From assembly GCA_005881825.1 (NCBI GenBank), contig VBEO01000039.1, forward strand, positions 1 to 41,768: a stretch of 41,768 bases of DNA, written 5' to 3'. Positions 1-8,688 of this stretch are shown one piece after another. The first letter of the stretch is position 1; each line of letters opens with the position of its first letter. The position numbers were made by a program, and so were the translations under genes. This DNA is from Chloroflexota bacterium. Lineage in GTDB: Bacteria; Chloroflexota; Dormibacteria; Dormibacterales; Dormibacteraceae. The notes under the pieces were generated by a model. That model made no database searches. It was not told the origin of the DNA and saw nothing but the letters and a program-made list of their open reading frames with translations.

Positions 1-272
1 AGGTTCTGCTTGACGTCCTGGCTGTTGTGGATGTCGACGTGGCGCGTCAAGGCGCCGACGCGGAGCTTGCCGTTCTCGCGCGCGATGTAGGCGAGCTCCT
101 TCACGTTGTTGATGTCGACCAGCGCCGACGGCTGCGCCAGGCGCAGCCGCATCAGCGGGATCAGGCTGTGCCCGCCGGCCAGCACCTTGGCGTCTTCGCC
201 GAACTTGCCAAGCAGCTCGGACGCCTCCTGTACCGAACCGGCGCGCGCGTACTCGAACGCGGCGGGGATCAC
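1..272 (-). CDS. coxM: FAD-binding (medium) subunit of a CO dehydrogenase-like molybdenum hydroxylase, partial
   Basis: This subunit carries FAD and passes electrons from the iron-sulfur subunit to the acceptor. Only about the first 90 residues are present; the gene continues past the left edge. The reading frame shows AGGHSLIPLMRLRLA, the flavin pyrophosphate-binding loop of the CoxM/XdhB family, followed by LVDINNVKEL and LRVGALTRHVDI, all in the usual order. The chosen GTG start at 272 shares its last bases with the coxL stop (GTGA overlap), so it is the third gene of a coxS-coxL-coxM unit. Family assignment is firm. Whether the true substrate is CO is less certain, because the large subunit is of form II. 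Confidence 0.9.
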   Translation of the reverse strand, partial: MIPAAFEYARAGSVQEASELLGKFGEDAKVLAGGHSLIPLMRLRLAQPSALVDINNVKELAYIARENGKLRVGALTRHVDIHNSQDVKQN

Positions 273-2818
273 TGGCGCTCACCTCCCATCTGCTGGTCGC
301 CGCCCTGCTGCGGCGACCCTTGTGATCCGCCCGGTGGCGGACCTCCCGTCCCCTCGACGTGACCGCGGTTTTCGGTACCCGGCATCGGGTCCTGCCCGGT
401 CGCCGGCGTGGCCTGCGCCGCCCCGGCCATCCCGGACGCGCCCCTGGCTCCGGAGCCGTTGCTGGAGACGCCTTTGCCCCTGTTGTCCTGGATCTGCTTC
501 CAGAGCCGGTCAGGACTCGCCGGCATGTCGACGTGCGCGATGCCCAGTGGCGCCAGCGCGTCGCAGATGGCGTTGATCACGGCCGCGCTGGCCGCGATCG
601 TGCCCGCCTCGCCAATGCCCTTCACGCCCAGCTCGTTGCTCGGCGATGGGGTGACGGTGTTGTCGAGCGTGAGCGGGGGCATCTCGTTGGCGGTCGGGAT
701 CGCGTAGTCGAGCAGCGTGCCCGTGCGCAGGCTGCCGTCCTCCGCGTAGACCACCTCTTCGAATAGCGCCTGGGCGATGCCCTGGGCGATCCCGCCGTGC
801 AGCTGGCCCTCCACGATCATGGGGTTGATCACGTTGCCGCAGTCGTCCACGGCGACGTACTTCTTCATGTCGACCGCGCCGGTGTCGGGGTCGACCTCGA
901 CCACGCACACGTGCGCGCCGAACGGCCAGACGAAGTTGGGCGGGTCGAAGTAGGAGACCGCTTCCAGTCCCTGCTCCATGCCTTCCGGCAAGCCCGTCCC
1001 GTAGGCGGCGAAGGCCATCTCGCCGAAGGCCTTGGCATTGTCGGGGCTGCCCTTGACGTAGAACTTGCCCTGGTCGAAGACCACGTCCTCCTCGGCCGCT
1101 TCGAAAGCGTGGGCGGCGAGCTTCTTGGCCTTCTCGACCACTTTTTGGGAGGCGCGGCGGATGGCCATGCCACCGACGGCCAGCGATCGTGACCCATATG
1201 TCCCGTACCCGAAAGCAGTGCCCTCCCCGGTGTCCCCGTGTCGCAGCTCGACCTGCTCCATGGGTACGCCCAGGGTGTCCGCCACGATCTGCGCGAAGGT
1301 GGTGTCGTGGCCCTGGCCGTGGGAGTGCGTCCCTGTCCAGACCATCACCGAACCGGTGGGCGTCACCCGGACCTGCGCGGACTCCACCAGGCCGATGCCA
1401 CCGGTGGCCGGCGCGGTCGCCGCCGAGGGCCCGAATCCGCAGATCTCGATCCACGTCGAGAGCCCGATGCCGATGTACTTGCCGTTCTTTCGGCCCTCCT
1501 CCTGCTCCCTGCGCACCTGCTCGTAACCGACCAGCTGCAGCGCCTTGTCCAGCGCCTTTTCGTAGTCGCCGGAGTCCATGACCAGCCCGAAGTTCTGGGT
1601 GTAGGGGAAGTCGCCGGGCTGGATGAAGTTCTTCTTGCGCACGGCCACCGGGTCCATCCCGATCTCCCGTGCGAACAGGTCGACCATGCGCTCGACAAGA
1701 TGGGTCCCCTCGGGTCGCCCGGCGCCGCGGTAGGGATCCGTCGAAACTCGGTTGGTGAGCACGCCAACGGTGCGCGCGGCGATCTGCTTCCACTTGTAGC
1801 CGCCGCCGGCGATCAGGCAGGCGCAGGGCTGGAAGGCGCCGAAGGTGCCCACGTAGGCGCCGGCGTCCAGGTACTGCGTCACCTTCATGCCCAGCAGGGT
1901 GCCGTCCTTCCTGCCGGCCACCTCCACGTCGAAGATCTGGCCTCGACCATGCGTGGTGACCTGGATCGACTCCGTCCGCGACTCGGTCCAGCGCACCGGC
2001 CGGCCGGTGATCTTGGCCGCCGCCGGCACCAGGTAGTCCTCCGCGTAGGGGCTGATCTTGGAGCCGAATCCCCCGCCCACATCGGGCGCGATCACTCGCA
2101 TCTTGGACTCGGGCAGGCCCAGCGCTCCACCTACGAACAGGCGGATGAAATGGGGGCCCTGGTTGGAGATCCACATCGTCATGGAGCCCTCGTGCGGGCT
2201 CCACTCCGCCATCACCGCCCGGGGCTCCATGGGAGTCGGCGCCAGCCGCTGCTGCAGGATCCGCTCCTTGACCGTGACCTCCGCCTCATTGAATGCGGCC
2301 TCGGCATCGGCGTTGTAGGTCAGATCCCAGGCGATGTTGTCAGCCAGCGCGGTATGCGCCTTGGGGCTGTCCGGCTGCAGGGCCTTTTCCAGGTCCCAGA
2401 CCGCCGGCAGCGGTTCGTAGTCGACGTGCACCAGCGCGGCCGCGTCGCTGGCCTGGTACTTCTCCTCGGCGATCACCATGGCCACGGGCTGGCCCTGGTA
2501 GACCGCCTCCTCGAGCGGCAGCGGCGGCCGGTCGGGGACGGTCTTTTTTTCGGCCACGAAGGCCGGTGCCACCGGCGCCGGCCCCAGGACCACGCCGTCG
2601 AGGTCCTTGGCCGTGAGCACCGCGATCACCCCGGGAGCCTTCTTGGCCTCGGAGGGATCGATCATGCGGATCTTGGCGTGCGCATACGGGCTGCGTACGA
2701 AGGCGGCGTAGGTGGTGTTCGACCGCTTGAGGTCGTCCACGTAGCGGCCGCCGCCGGACACCAGGCGGGGGTCCTCGCGGCGGTGGATCTTGGCTCCGAT
2801 CATCTGCGTGATCGCCAT
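269..2818 (-). CDS. coxL: Molybdopterin-binding large subunit, form II CO dehydrogenase / aldehyde oxidase-like
   Basis: Catalytic subunit of a molybdenum hydroxylase of the xanthine oxidase family, 849 residues. It contains [11 protein letters not shown] (molybdopterin contact) and near the C-terminus GIGEAGT with the catalytic Glu. The active-site loop is PYRGAGR at residues 362-368. True CO-oxidising form I enzymes carry AYxCSFR there; AYRGAGR-type loops mark form II enzymes, whose substrate is often unknown. The start ATG lies 4 bases after the coxS stop, and the end overlaps coxM by GTGA. Residues from about 782 to 849 are an extra tail rich in Gly, Gln, Ser and Pro that is not part of the family fold. 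The family is certain; the substrate is open. Confidence 0.92.
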   Translation of the reverse strand: MAITQMIGAKIHRREDPRLVSGGGRYVDDLKRSNTTYAAFVRSPYAHAKIRMIDPSEAKKAPGVIAVLTAKDLDGVVLGPAPVAPAFVAEKKTVPDRPPLPLEEAVYQGQPVAMVIAEEKYQASDAAALVHVDYEPLPAVWDLEKALQPDSPKAHTALADNIAWDLTYNADAEAAFNEAEVTVKERILQQRLAPTPMEPRAVMAEWSPHEGSMTMWISNQGPHFIRLFVGGALGLPESKMRVIAPDVGGGFGSKISPYAEDYLVPAAAKITGRPVRWTESRTESIQVTTHGRGQIFDVEVAGRKDGTLLGMKVTQYLDAGAYVGTFGAFQPCACLIAGGGYKWKQIAARTVGVLTNRVSTDPYRGAGRPEGTHLVERMVDLFAREIGMDPVAVRKKNFIQPGDFPYTQNFGLVMDSGDYEKALDKALQLVGYEQVRREQEEGRKNGKYIGIGLSTWIEICGFGPSAATAPATGGIGLVESAQVRVTPTGSVMVWTGTHSHGQGHDTTFAQIVADTLGVPMEQVELRHGDTGEGTAFGYGTYGSRSLAVGGMAIRRASQKVVEKAKKLAAHAFEAAEEDVVFDQGKFYVKGSPDNAKAFGEMAFAAYGTGLPEGMEQGLEAVSYFDPPNFVWPFGAHVCVVEVDPDTGAVDMKKYVAVDDCGNVINPMIVEGQLHGGIAQGIAQALFEEVVYAEDGSLRTGTLLDYAIPTANEMPPLTLDNTVTPSPSNELGVKGIGEAGTIAASAAVINAICDALAPLGIAHVDMPASPDRLWKQIQDNRGKGVSSNGSGARGASGMAGAAQATPATGQDPMPGTENRGHVEGTGGPPPGGSQGSPQQGGDQQMGGERQ

Positions 2819-2822
2819 GGCC

Positions 2823-3341
2823 CTAGCTCCCGCTGGCGGGTGTGGCGACCGGCATCTCGGCGGGCTTGGCGCCGCCCGACATCACCTGCGAGGCCGTCTT
2901 GACCGCCTTGATGATGTTCACGTAGCCGGTGCAGCGGCAGAGGTTGCCCTCCAGCCCCTTCCGGATCTCGTCCTCGGTCGGCGTGGGGTTGGTGTCGAGG
3001 AGGTACTTGGCGGCCATGATGAACCCGGGCGTGCAGTAGCCGCACTGCAGGCCGTGCTCGTCCCAGAAGGCTTGCTGGATGGGGTGCAGCTTGTCGCCGT
3101 CCGCCAGACCTTCGATGGTCATGATCTGACGGCCTTCGGCCTGGACGGCGAACATGGTGCAGGACTTGACGGCCTTGCCGTCGATGATCACCGTGCAGGC
3201 GCCGCACTGGCTGGTGTCGCAGCCCACGTGCGTGCCCGTGAGACCGGCGACGTCGCGTATGTAGTGCACGAGCAGGAGGCGGGCTTCGACTTCGTCCTGC
3301 CGCCCCCTCCCGTTGATGGTGGTCGCGACCTTGTGCTTCAT
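2823..3341 (-). CDS. coxS: [2Fe-2S] small subunit of the molybdenum hydroxylase
   Basis: Electron-transfer subunit holding two [2Fe-2S] clusters, 172 residues. The N-terminal plant-ferredoxin-type cluster motif is visible as [12 protein letters not shown] plus a later Cys (KAVKSC). The C-terminal helical cluster motif is CGYCTPGF followed by CRCTGY. Length and order match CoxS/XdhC-type small subunits. The start ATG follows a GGAGGT ribosome-binding site. It is the first gene of the coxS-coxL-coxM unit and divergent from coxG across 130 bases. The C-terminal 20 residues (Ala, Pro, Gly) are unremarkable. Confidence 0.93.
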   Translation of the reverse strand: MKHKVATTINGRGRQDEVEARLLLVHYIRDVAGLTGTHVGCDTSQCGACTVIIDGKAVKSCTMFAVQAEGRQIMTIEGLADGDKLHPIQQAFWDEHGLQCGYCTPGFIMAAKYLLDTNPTPTEDEIRKGLEGNLCRCTGYVNIIKAVKTASQVMSGGAKPAEMPVATPASGS

Positions 3342-3382
3342 CCGCTACCTCCGTGTTGTGGTTTGGACACGTAGCGCGCGGC

Positions 3383-3406
3383 GTAGCAAAGGCCCCCCTT
3401 GGCTAC
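3383..3406. promoter_or_regulatory. Inverted repeat in the coxS leader
   Basis: GTAGCAAAGG (3383-3392) and CCTTGGCTAC (3397-3406) form a 10-base-pair stem with one mismatch and a four-base loop. It lies between the proposed divergent promoter and coxS, so it would be in the coxS leader RNA. Role unknown; it may be an operator or an RNA hairpin. Confidence 0.5.
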
Positions 3407-3415
3407 ACCCCCAGA

Positions 3416-3461
3416 CCCTAAGGACCGAAACGAGGCCAGTATATTTCGCAGTACCTTAGGG
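3416..3461. promoter_or_regulatory. Divergent cox promoter region with flanking inverted repeat
   Basis: A perfect 8-base inverted repeat, CCCTAAGG (3416-3423) and CCTTAGGG (3454-3461), encloses a short AT-rich box. On the plus strand TATATT (3440-3445) is a good -10 element for coxG, 26 bases before its ATG. On the minus strand TATACT (3443-3438) is a good -10 for coxS. A nested CGAAA / TTTCG pair is also present. No convincing -35 is visible on either side, which suggests an activator or another sigma factor. The regulator is not identified. Confidence 0.5.
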
Positions 3462-3471
3462 CGCAGATCTG

Positions 3472-4014
3472 ATGCAGATCGAGAACCAGTTCCAGGTCGC
3501 CGCCCCCCCGGAAACCGTTTTCGCGTTCCTGCTCGACATCAACCGCGTGGTCGGCTGCATGCCGGGCGCCGAGCTCTCCGAGGTGGTCGATCCGACCACG
3601 TTCAAAGGCAAGGTCAAGAGCAAGGTCGGCCCCATCACTGTGCCGGGCTCGGCCAACGCCACCGCCACCATGTCGGTGCTGGAGGACGGCGCCGCCTCCA
3701 CGGTCAAGCTGGTCACCGATTTCACGGTCGCCGGGCGCGTAGCGAACTTCGGCCGCGGCGTCATGGAAGATGTCTCCCGGCGCCTGGTCGGCCAGATGGC
3801 CGACTGCATCAAGTCCAACCTGGAAGGCGCCGGCGCGGCGCCGGCCCCGGCGACGGCGCCGGCGACCGAGGTGAGCGCGGCCGAGATGCCGGCCGCCAGT
3901 GACCCCCCGCCGGTGCAGACCCGAACCCAGGTCCAGGCCAAGCCCGTCAACGCGCTCACGCTTTTCTTCCAGGTGCTCTGGGACCGCATCCGGCGCCTCT
4001 TCGGCTCCCGTTGA
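3472..4014 (+). CDS. coxG: CoxG-like SRPBCC-family protein
   Basis: 180 residues. Residues 1 to about 125 are a CoxG/SRPBCC domain: it opens with QFQVAAPPETVFAFLLDINRV and contains GKVKSKVGPI and VTDFTVAGRVANFGRGVMED, typical of carbon monoxide dehydrogenase subunit G proteins, which are thought to help place or mature CO dehydrogenase at the membrane. A Pro/Ala-rich linker follows, then a C-terminal amphipathic segment (ALTLFFQVLWDRIRRLF) that could anchor the protein to the membrane, as in CoxG. It is divergent from coxSLM and heads the downstream operon by a TTGA overlap. Assignment is firm; its role with a form II enzyme is inferred. Confidence 0.85.
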   Translation: MQIENQFQVAAPPETVFAFLLDINRVVGCMPGAELSEVVDPTTFKGKVKSKVGPITVPGSANATATMSVLEDGAASTVKLVTDFTVAGRVANFGRGVMEDVSRRLVGQMADCIKSNLEGAGAAPAPATAPATEVSAAEMPAASDPPPVQTRTQVQAKPVNALTLFFQVLWDRIRRLFGSR

Positions 4015-5852
4015 GCGTCCAGACCAAGGCGCCTGCGCGCCCTCGCTTCGAGGAGTTCTTCGCGCTCCGCCGCTTCTACTTCCTCAACAACCTGGACTTC
4101 TCCCCCGACGGCGAGCAGATCTCCTACAGCCATGACGGGTCCGGCCAGTTCAACCTCTGGGCCTCTCCCGTAGGCGGCGGCTGGCCGCGGCAGCTGACCA
4201 GCCAGGAGGAGGAGGCCGTGCGTCACCACGCCTGGACGCGCCACGGCTTCGTGGTCGAGCTAGACCATCACGGCGCGGAGCAGTGGCAGCTCAATCTGCT
4301 GCCGGCCCGGGGCGGCTGGCCGCGGCCGGTCACTGACCGCCACGACGTCCAGTACTCGGTGGGCCCGGTGTCGGACGACGGCGAGCGGATGCTGATCTCC
4401 GGCAACCAGGAGCGTCCGAGTGACGTCAGCCTCTACGAGCTGCACGTCCCGGAGGGTGAGTACAGCCTGGTCCTGGACTCACAGGACGGCAAGTTGTATG
4501 CCGCGGCCTGGCATCCCGACGGCCGCCAGGCCGCGGTCATCGACCTGATCGGCAACACCGACCAGCACGTCCACCTGGTCGAGGTCGCCACGGGCGACCG
4601 CCGCGACCTCACGCCGCACCAGGGCGAGGAGCTCAACCTGGCGGTGGGCTTCAGCGCCGACGGCCGCCGCCTTTTCAGCGTCACCGACCGAGGCCACGAG
4701 CATCACTACATCGAGGAGATCGACCTCCAGAGCGGCGACCGGCGCCCACTGGTCCAGCTCGATTGGGGCATCGAGCACGCCGCCCTTTCCGCGGACCGCA
4801 CCACGCTGGCCTACACCGTCAACGCCGACGGCTACTCACGCTTCCACGCCCGTGAGCTGGAGACCGGGCGCGAGCTCGAGTTCCCGCGCATGCCGGCCGG
4901 CGTCTGCATGCAGTTCGCGATCTCCCGCGACGGACAGCGGGTGGCGGGGCTGGTGGGCACCGGGACGCGGACCTTCGACGTTTACGTGGCCGACCTGCGC
5001 CGGCAGACCGTGACCCGGATCACGGACAGCTTCCTGGGCGGCATCCCCGAGGAGGAGCTGGTCGAGCCCGAGCTGGTCCACTACCCGACCTTCGACGGCC
5101 GCCAGGTGCCGGCCTGGCTGTACCGCCCGGCCGAAGCGGAAGGTCCGCTGCCGGTGCTGCTTTCGATTCACGGGGGCCCGGAATCGCAGGAGCGCACCCA
5201 GGTCACCCGTTCCTCGCCCTTCTACCAGTACCTGCTCAGCCGGGGGGTGGCCATCCTGGCCCCCAACATCCGCGGCAGCAGCGGGTACGGCATGTCCTAC
5301 CAGAAGCTGATCCACCGCGACTGGGGCGGGGGCGAGCTCAAAGACATCGAGCACGCCGCGCAGTGGCTGCGAGCGCAGGACTGGGTGGATGGCGACCGGA
5401 TCGCGATCTACGGCGCCTCCTTCGGTGGGTTCGCCACGCTCTCCGCGATGACGCGGCTGCCCGAGTACTGGCGCTGCGGCATCGACCTGGTGGGACCGGC
5501 CAACCTGGTCACCTTTGCGCGCGCCGTGCCGCCGCACTGGCGGTCCTCGATGAAGAAGTGGGTGGGCGACCCCGACGAGGACGCCGAGATGCTGATGCAG
5601 CGCTCGCCGATCACCTACGTGGAGAACGTGCGCGCGCCCCTGCTGGTGCTGCAGGGCGCGCGGGACCCGCGGGTGGTGAAGCCGGAGTCCGACCAGATGG
5701 TGGAGAAGCTGCGCTCGATGGGCCGCGAGGTCGAATACCACGTCTTCGAGGACGAGGGACACGACTTCAGCAAGCGCGCCAACCAGCTGCGGGCCTACCG
5801 CATCATCGCGGCCTTCCTCTTCAAGCAATTCGGCCTACCCGAAGAGGAATGA
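4011..5852 (+). CDS. S9-family serine peptidase (prolyl oligopeptidase / acylaminoacyl-peptidase type)
   Basis: 613 residues. The N-terminal part (about 30-350) has the repeated short strands of a beta-propeller (FSPDGEQISY, WHPDGRQAAV, FSADGRRLFSV). The C-terminal alpha/beta hydrolase has a visible triad: Ser470 in GASFGG, Asp552 in GARDPRV and His584 in DEGHDF; HGGPESQ is the oxyanion-hole region. This is the layout of S9C acylaminoacyl peptidases that cleave short peptides. The start is TTG at 4011, overlapping the coxG stop, and no signal peptide is seen, so it is cytoplasmic. Its end overlaps the amidase start (ATGA). Substrate unknown. Confidence 0.88.
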   Translation: MSVQTKAPARPRFEEFFALRRFYFLNNLDFSPDGEQISYSHDGSGQFNLWASPVGGGWPRQLTSQEEEAVRHHAWTRHGFVVELDHHGAEQWQLNLLPARGGWPRPVTDRHDVQYSVGPVSDDGERMLISGNQERPSDVSLYELHVPEGEYSLVLDSQDGKLYAAAWHPDGRQAAVIDLIGNTDQHVHLVEVATGDRRDLTPHQGEELNLAVGFSADGRRLFSVTDRGHEHHYIEEIDLQSGDRRPLVQLDWGIEHAALSADRTTLAYTVNADGYSRFHARELETGRELEFPRMPAGVCMQFAISRDGQRVAGLVGTGTRTFDVYVADLRRQTVTRITDSFLGGIPEEELVEPELVHYPTFDGRQVPAWLYRPAEAEGPLPVLLSIHGGPESQERTQVTRSSPFYQYLLSRGVAILAPNIRGSSGYGMSYQKLIHRDWGGGELKDIEHAAQWLRAQDWVDGDRIAIYGASFGGFATLSAMTRLPEYWRCGIDLVGPANLVTFARAVPPHWRSSMKKWVGDPDEDAEMLMQRSPITYVENVRAPLLVLQGARDPRVVKPESDQMVEKLRSMGREVEYHVFEDEGHDFSKRANQLRAYRIIAAFLFKQFGLPEEE

Positions 5853-7009
5853 CGGCTGACGAGGCTCGCGCCCGGGCGCGCGAGCTCTCACATCTCAACG
5901 CCTTCATCTCGCTGACGGCCGAGCAAGGCGAGGGCCCGGCGGTCGCGGTCAAGGACCTGGTCGATGTGCGCGGCACCGTCACCACCGCCGGCGGCGTGAT
6001 CCTGCCCGACGTCCCGGCCGTCCGCGACGCGCCGGTCGTCACCCGGATCCGGGCGTTCGGCGCGGTCGTGATGGGCAAGGCGAGTCTGCACGAATTCGCC
6101 TACGGCGCCACCAGCAACAACCCGCACTACGGCCCCGTGCGCAACCCGCGGGATCCCGAGCGCGTCGCCGGCGGCTCCTCGGGCGGATCGGCGGTGGCGG
6201 TGGCCACCGGCATGTGCGACTGGGCGGTTGGTTCGGACACCGGCGGCTCGATCCGTATCCCCGCCGCCTTCTGCGGGGTGGTCGGTTTCAAGCCGACCCT
6301 GGGCAGCGTCGACATCGAAGGCGTGATCCCGCTCAGCCGCACCCAGGACACCCTGGGCCCGCTGGCCCCGGACGTGGCCACGGCCGCCCGGGCGCTGGAA
6401 GCCATGAGCGAGCTGCGGGACCTGGTGCCCCAGCGCCCGCGACCCCTGGGCGACTTCAGACTTGCGACACCCCGCGGCTGGGTGGGGCAGCTGGCCCTCG
6501 ACCAGACCACCTCCGAGGCCTGGGGCCGGATCGCGGCAGAGCTGCCCGAGATCGACTTTCCGGACCGCGGCCGCCTGCACGAGGCAGGCGTCACGATCCT
6601 GCTGGTCGAGGCGTACAGCTACCACCAAGCTTGGGTCGCCGAGGTCCCCGACAAGTACGGCGCCGACGTGCTGGCGCTGCTCCGGCAGGGCGCCGAGATC
6701 CCACGCACCCGCTACGTCGCGGCACTCCTCGAGCAGGCGCGGCTGCGCGCCGACACCGAGGCCGCGCTGAGCGAGATCGACGCCCTGCTCCTGCCGGTCG
6801 CGCCCTACGTGGCGCCGGTGATCGGGCAGCAATTGGAGCGCGGCACCATGCTCGGCTTCACGAGACCCTTCAACACCACCGGGCACCCGGTGATCGCGCT
6901 GCCCGCGCCCACCAGCGGGCTGCCGGTGGGGATCCAGGTGGTGGGGCGCTTCGGCCGCGAGCGCGAGCTGGTGGAGGTGGCGCTGGCGCTGGAGGCGGCG
7001 TGGAGCTGA
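5849..7009 (+). CDS. Amidase-signature hydrolase
   Basis: 386 residues, shorter than most amidase-signature enzymes (450-500), with a compact C-terminal part. The Ser-cisSer-Lys triad can be placed at Lys35 (AVKDLVD), Ser110 (GGSSGGS) and Ser134 (GSDTGGSIR). These hydrolyse amides such as acetamide or other carboxamides. It could also be an AtzF- or GatA-like relative, but no partner for GatCAB is nearby. The ATG start overlaps the peptidase stop by ATGA; the end overlaps the following methyltransferase by 10 bases. Family firm, substrate unknown. Confidence 0.88.
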   Translation: MTADEARARARELSHLNAFISLTAEQGEGPAVAVKDLVDVRGTVTTAGGVILPDVPAVRDAPVVTRIRAFGAVVMGKASLHEFAYGATSNNPHYGPVRNPRDPERVAGGSSGGSAVAVATGMCDWAVGSDTGGSIRIPAAFCGVVGFKPTLGSVDIEGVIPLSRTQDTLGPLAPDVATAARALEAMSELRDLVPQRPRPLGDFRLATPRGWVGQLALDQTTSEAWGRIAAELPEIDFPDRGRLHEAGVTILLVEAYSYHQAWVAEVPDKYGADVLALLRQGAEIPRTRYVAALLEQARLRADTEAALSEIDALLLPVAPYVAPVIGQQLERGTMLGFTRPFNTTGHPVIALPAPTSGLPVGIQVVGRFGRERELVEVALALEAAWS

Positions 7010-7744
7010 GGACCAAGGAGATCTTCGCGGGCGTCTTCAGCCGGCACGCGCAGGCCTACAGCGACCGCGTGTTGGGGCTTGTGGATCCGCGCGAGCACCG
7101 CGGCCGCTTCGCGGTCCTGGAGGCGCTGGCGGTCAAGTCCGGCCAGCACGTTCTCGACCTCGCCTGCGGGCCGGGCACCCTCACGCTGCCTCTGGCCGAG
7201 GCCGTCGGGCCCGGCGGCCGCGTGGTCGGAGTCGACCTGGCGGAGGGGATGCTCGACCTCCTGCGCGCGGCCGCTCCACCCCAGGTGGAGGTTCGCCAAG
7301 GGGACATCGAGGAGCTCGACCTGCCGGACCTCAGCTTCGACGCCGTGGCCTGCGGGCACGGGCTGCAGTTCTGCCCCAACCTGCTGCGCGCGCTCTGGCA
7401 GGCCCGGCGGGTCCTGCGAGAGGGCGGCGCCTTCGCCGCCAGCCTGCCCACGCGCAGCCACGCCGCCCAGGCTCGCCACCTGCTGCAGGAGGTGCTGGCG
7501 TCCCTGCCGGAGCCGCCCAACCCCCCGGATCGGACGGCAACAGTGGAGTGCCTGCTCGATCCAGAGCGCGCGCGGGCGGCTCTGACCGCTGCCGGCTTTG
7601 CGGACCCGCAGGCGATTGGAGCGTCTGCCGCCGTCGGAGCAGGAGCGCGTCAAGCAGCGAGCGGTCGAACTGGTGCGATCCGAGGTAGGCGACGGCCGGA
7701 TCGAGCTGCCGGGAGCCACGTACGTGCTCACAGCCCGCAAGTGA
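7000..7744 (+). pseudogene. Class I SAM-dependent methyltransferase, frameshifted near its 3' end
   Basis: From GTG at 7000 the frame shows a UbiE-like methyltransferase: VLDLACGPGTLTLPLA (SAM motif I), VVGVDLAEGMLDL, and SFDAVACGHGLQFCPN. After AAGFADPQ (about 7611) this frame becomes Arg/Gly-rich noise and runs without a stop into the next gene. The frame one base later continues sensibly as LERLPPSEQERVKQ and ends with a TGA at 7742-7744 that overlaps the next ATG (TGATG), the spacing used throughout this operon. One extra base near 7600-7617 therefore explains the gene. Repaired length is about 247 residues. A sequencing error, a true mutation or a programmed shift are all possible. Substrate unknown. 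Confidence 0.72.
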
Positions 7745-8688
7745 TGCTCGATCTGGATCGCGCCTACCAGGTCATGTCCACAGCCCGCCACATGGATGAA
7801 CGCATGTGGCGGCTGGCGCGGTCGGGGCGGGCGCATTTTGCCGTGCCCTGCTCCGGCCACGAGGCGGTCGGCGCGGGCTACGGCCTGGCGCTGCACCCGG
7901 GCCACGACTATGTGGCGCCTCACTACCGCGACCTCGCAGCCATGCTGGCGATCGGCCTGACCCCACGCGAAGTCTTCCTGCATTTCTTTGCGCGGCGGGA
8001 CGATCCCTGCGCCCACGGCCGCCAGCCCTACGCGCACTGGGGCTCCCGAGCTCACGGCGTGGTCAGCCTGCAGGGCCCCCAGCCCAACCACGTGACGCAT
8101 GGCGTGGGCGTGGCCTGGGGCTCGAAGCTTTTGGGCACCGACCAGGTGACCTGGATCGGCTTCGGGGACGGCGGCGCCCAGAAGGGCGAAGTCCACGAAG
8201 CGATGAACATCGCGGCGATCCACAAGCTGCCCTGCGTGTTCTGTGTGGAGAACAACTTCTACACGCAGTCGGTGCCCTCCCGGCTGGAATCGGCGCGCCC
8301 GGAGATCGCGGCCCGCGCCGCGGGTTACGGCATCCCCGGCGAGGCCGTCGACGGCATGGACGTGAAGGCGATGTTTGACGCCGCCACGCGGGCGGTCGAG
8401 CGGGCCCGGGCCGGCGAAGGGCCGACCTTCCTGGAGGCGCGCTGCTACCGCTACCTGCCCAACACCTCCAACGACGACGACACCCGCTACCGCTCCCGCA
8501 ACGAGGTGGAGGAGGCGCGCAGCCGGGACCCGCTGCTCCTGCTGCGTCAAGAGCTGGACGCCGCGCGCGCCGACGCCATCGACGAAGAGGCGATGACGGT
8601 CGCCGCCGAGGCCGCGGAGTGGGCCGAGGCGCAGCCCGAGGGCGACCCCGAGGAGATCCTTGAGCACACATACGCTCTCACTTCTTGA
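7744..8688 (+). CDS. 2-oxoacid dehydrogenase (acetoin/pyruvate/branched-chain type) E1 component, alpha subunit
   Basis: 314 residues. Thiamine-diphosphate-dependent decarboxylating subunit. The ThDP motif runs from GDGGAQKGEVHEAMN to FCVENN (GDG...N pattern), and the N-terminal RHMDERMWRLARSGRAHF and GHEAVGAG regions match E1 alpha proteins. The C-terminal phosphorylation-loop region reads YRYLPNTSNDDDTRYRSRNE. The ATG at 7744 is fixed by the TGATG overlap with the methyltransferase. Paired with the E1 beta that overlaps it by 29 bases. No E3 is in the window. The oxoacid cannot be told from sequence alone. Confidence 0.88.
   Translation: MLDLDRAYQVMSTARHMDERMWRLARSGRAHFAVPCSGHEAVGAGYGLALHPGHDYVAPHYRDLAAMLAIGLTPREVFLHFFARRDDPCAHGRQPYAHWGSRAHGVVSLQGPQPNHVTHGVGVAWGSKLLGTDQVTWIGFGDGGAQKGEVHEAMNIAAIHKLPCVFCVENNFYTQSVPSRLESARPEIAARAAGYGIPGEAVDGMDVKAMFDAATRAVERARAGEGPTFLEARCYRYLPNTSNDDDTRYRSRNEVEEARSRDPLLLLRQELDAARADAIDEEAMTVAAEAAEWAEAQPEGDPEEILEHTYALTS

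Noticed and set aside
269-2818. Form I (true CO-oxidising) CoxL
   Set aside because: The active-site loop is PYRGAGR and not AYxCSFR; there is no Cys at the position that binds copper in form I enzymes.
1238-2902. Open frame of 554 codons on the plus strand opposite coxL
   Set aside because: Antisense to a clear molybdenum hydroxylase gene, with no recognisable protein content.
5363-5848. Upstream extension of the amidase frame to 5363
   Set aside because: This part is the S9 peptidase gene read in another frame; the ATG at 5849 with an ATGA overlap begins the recognisable amidase.
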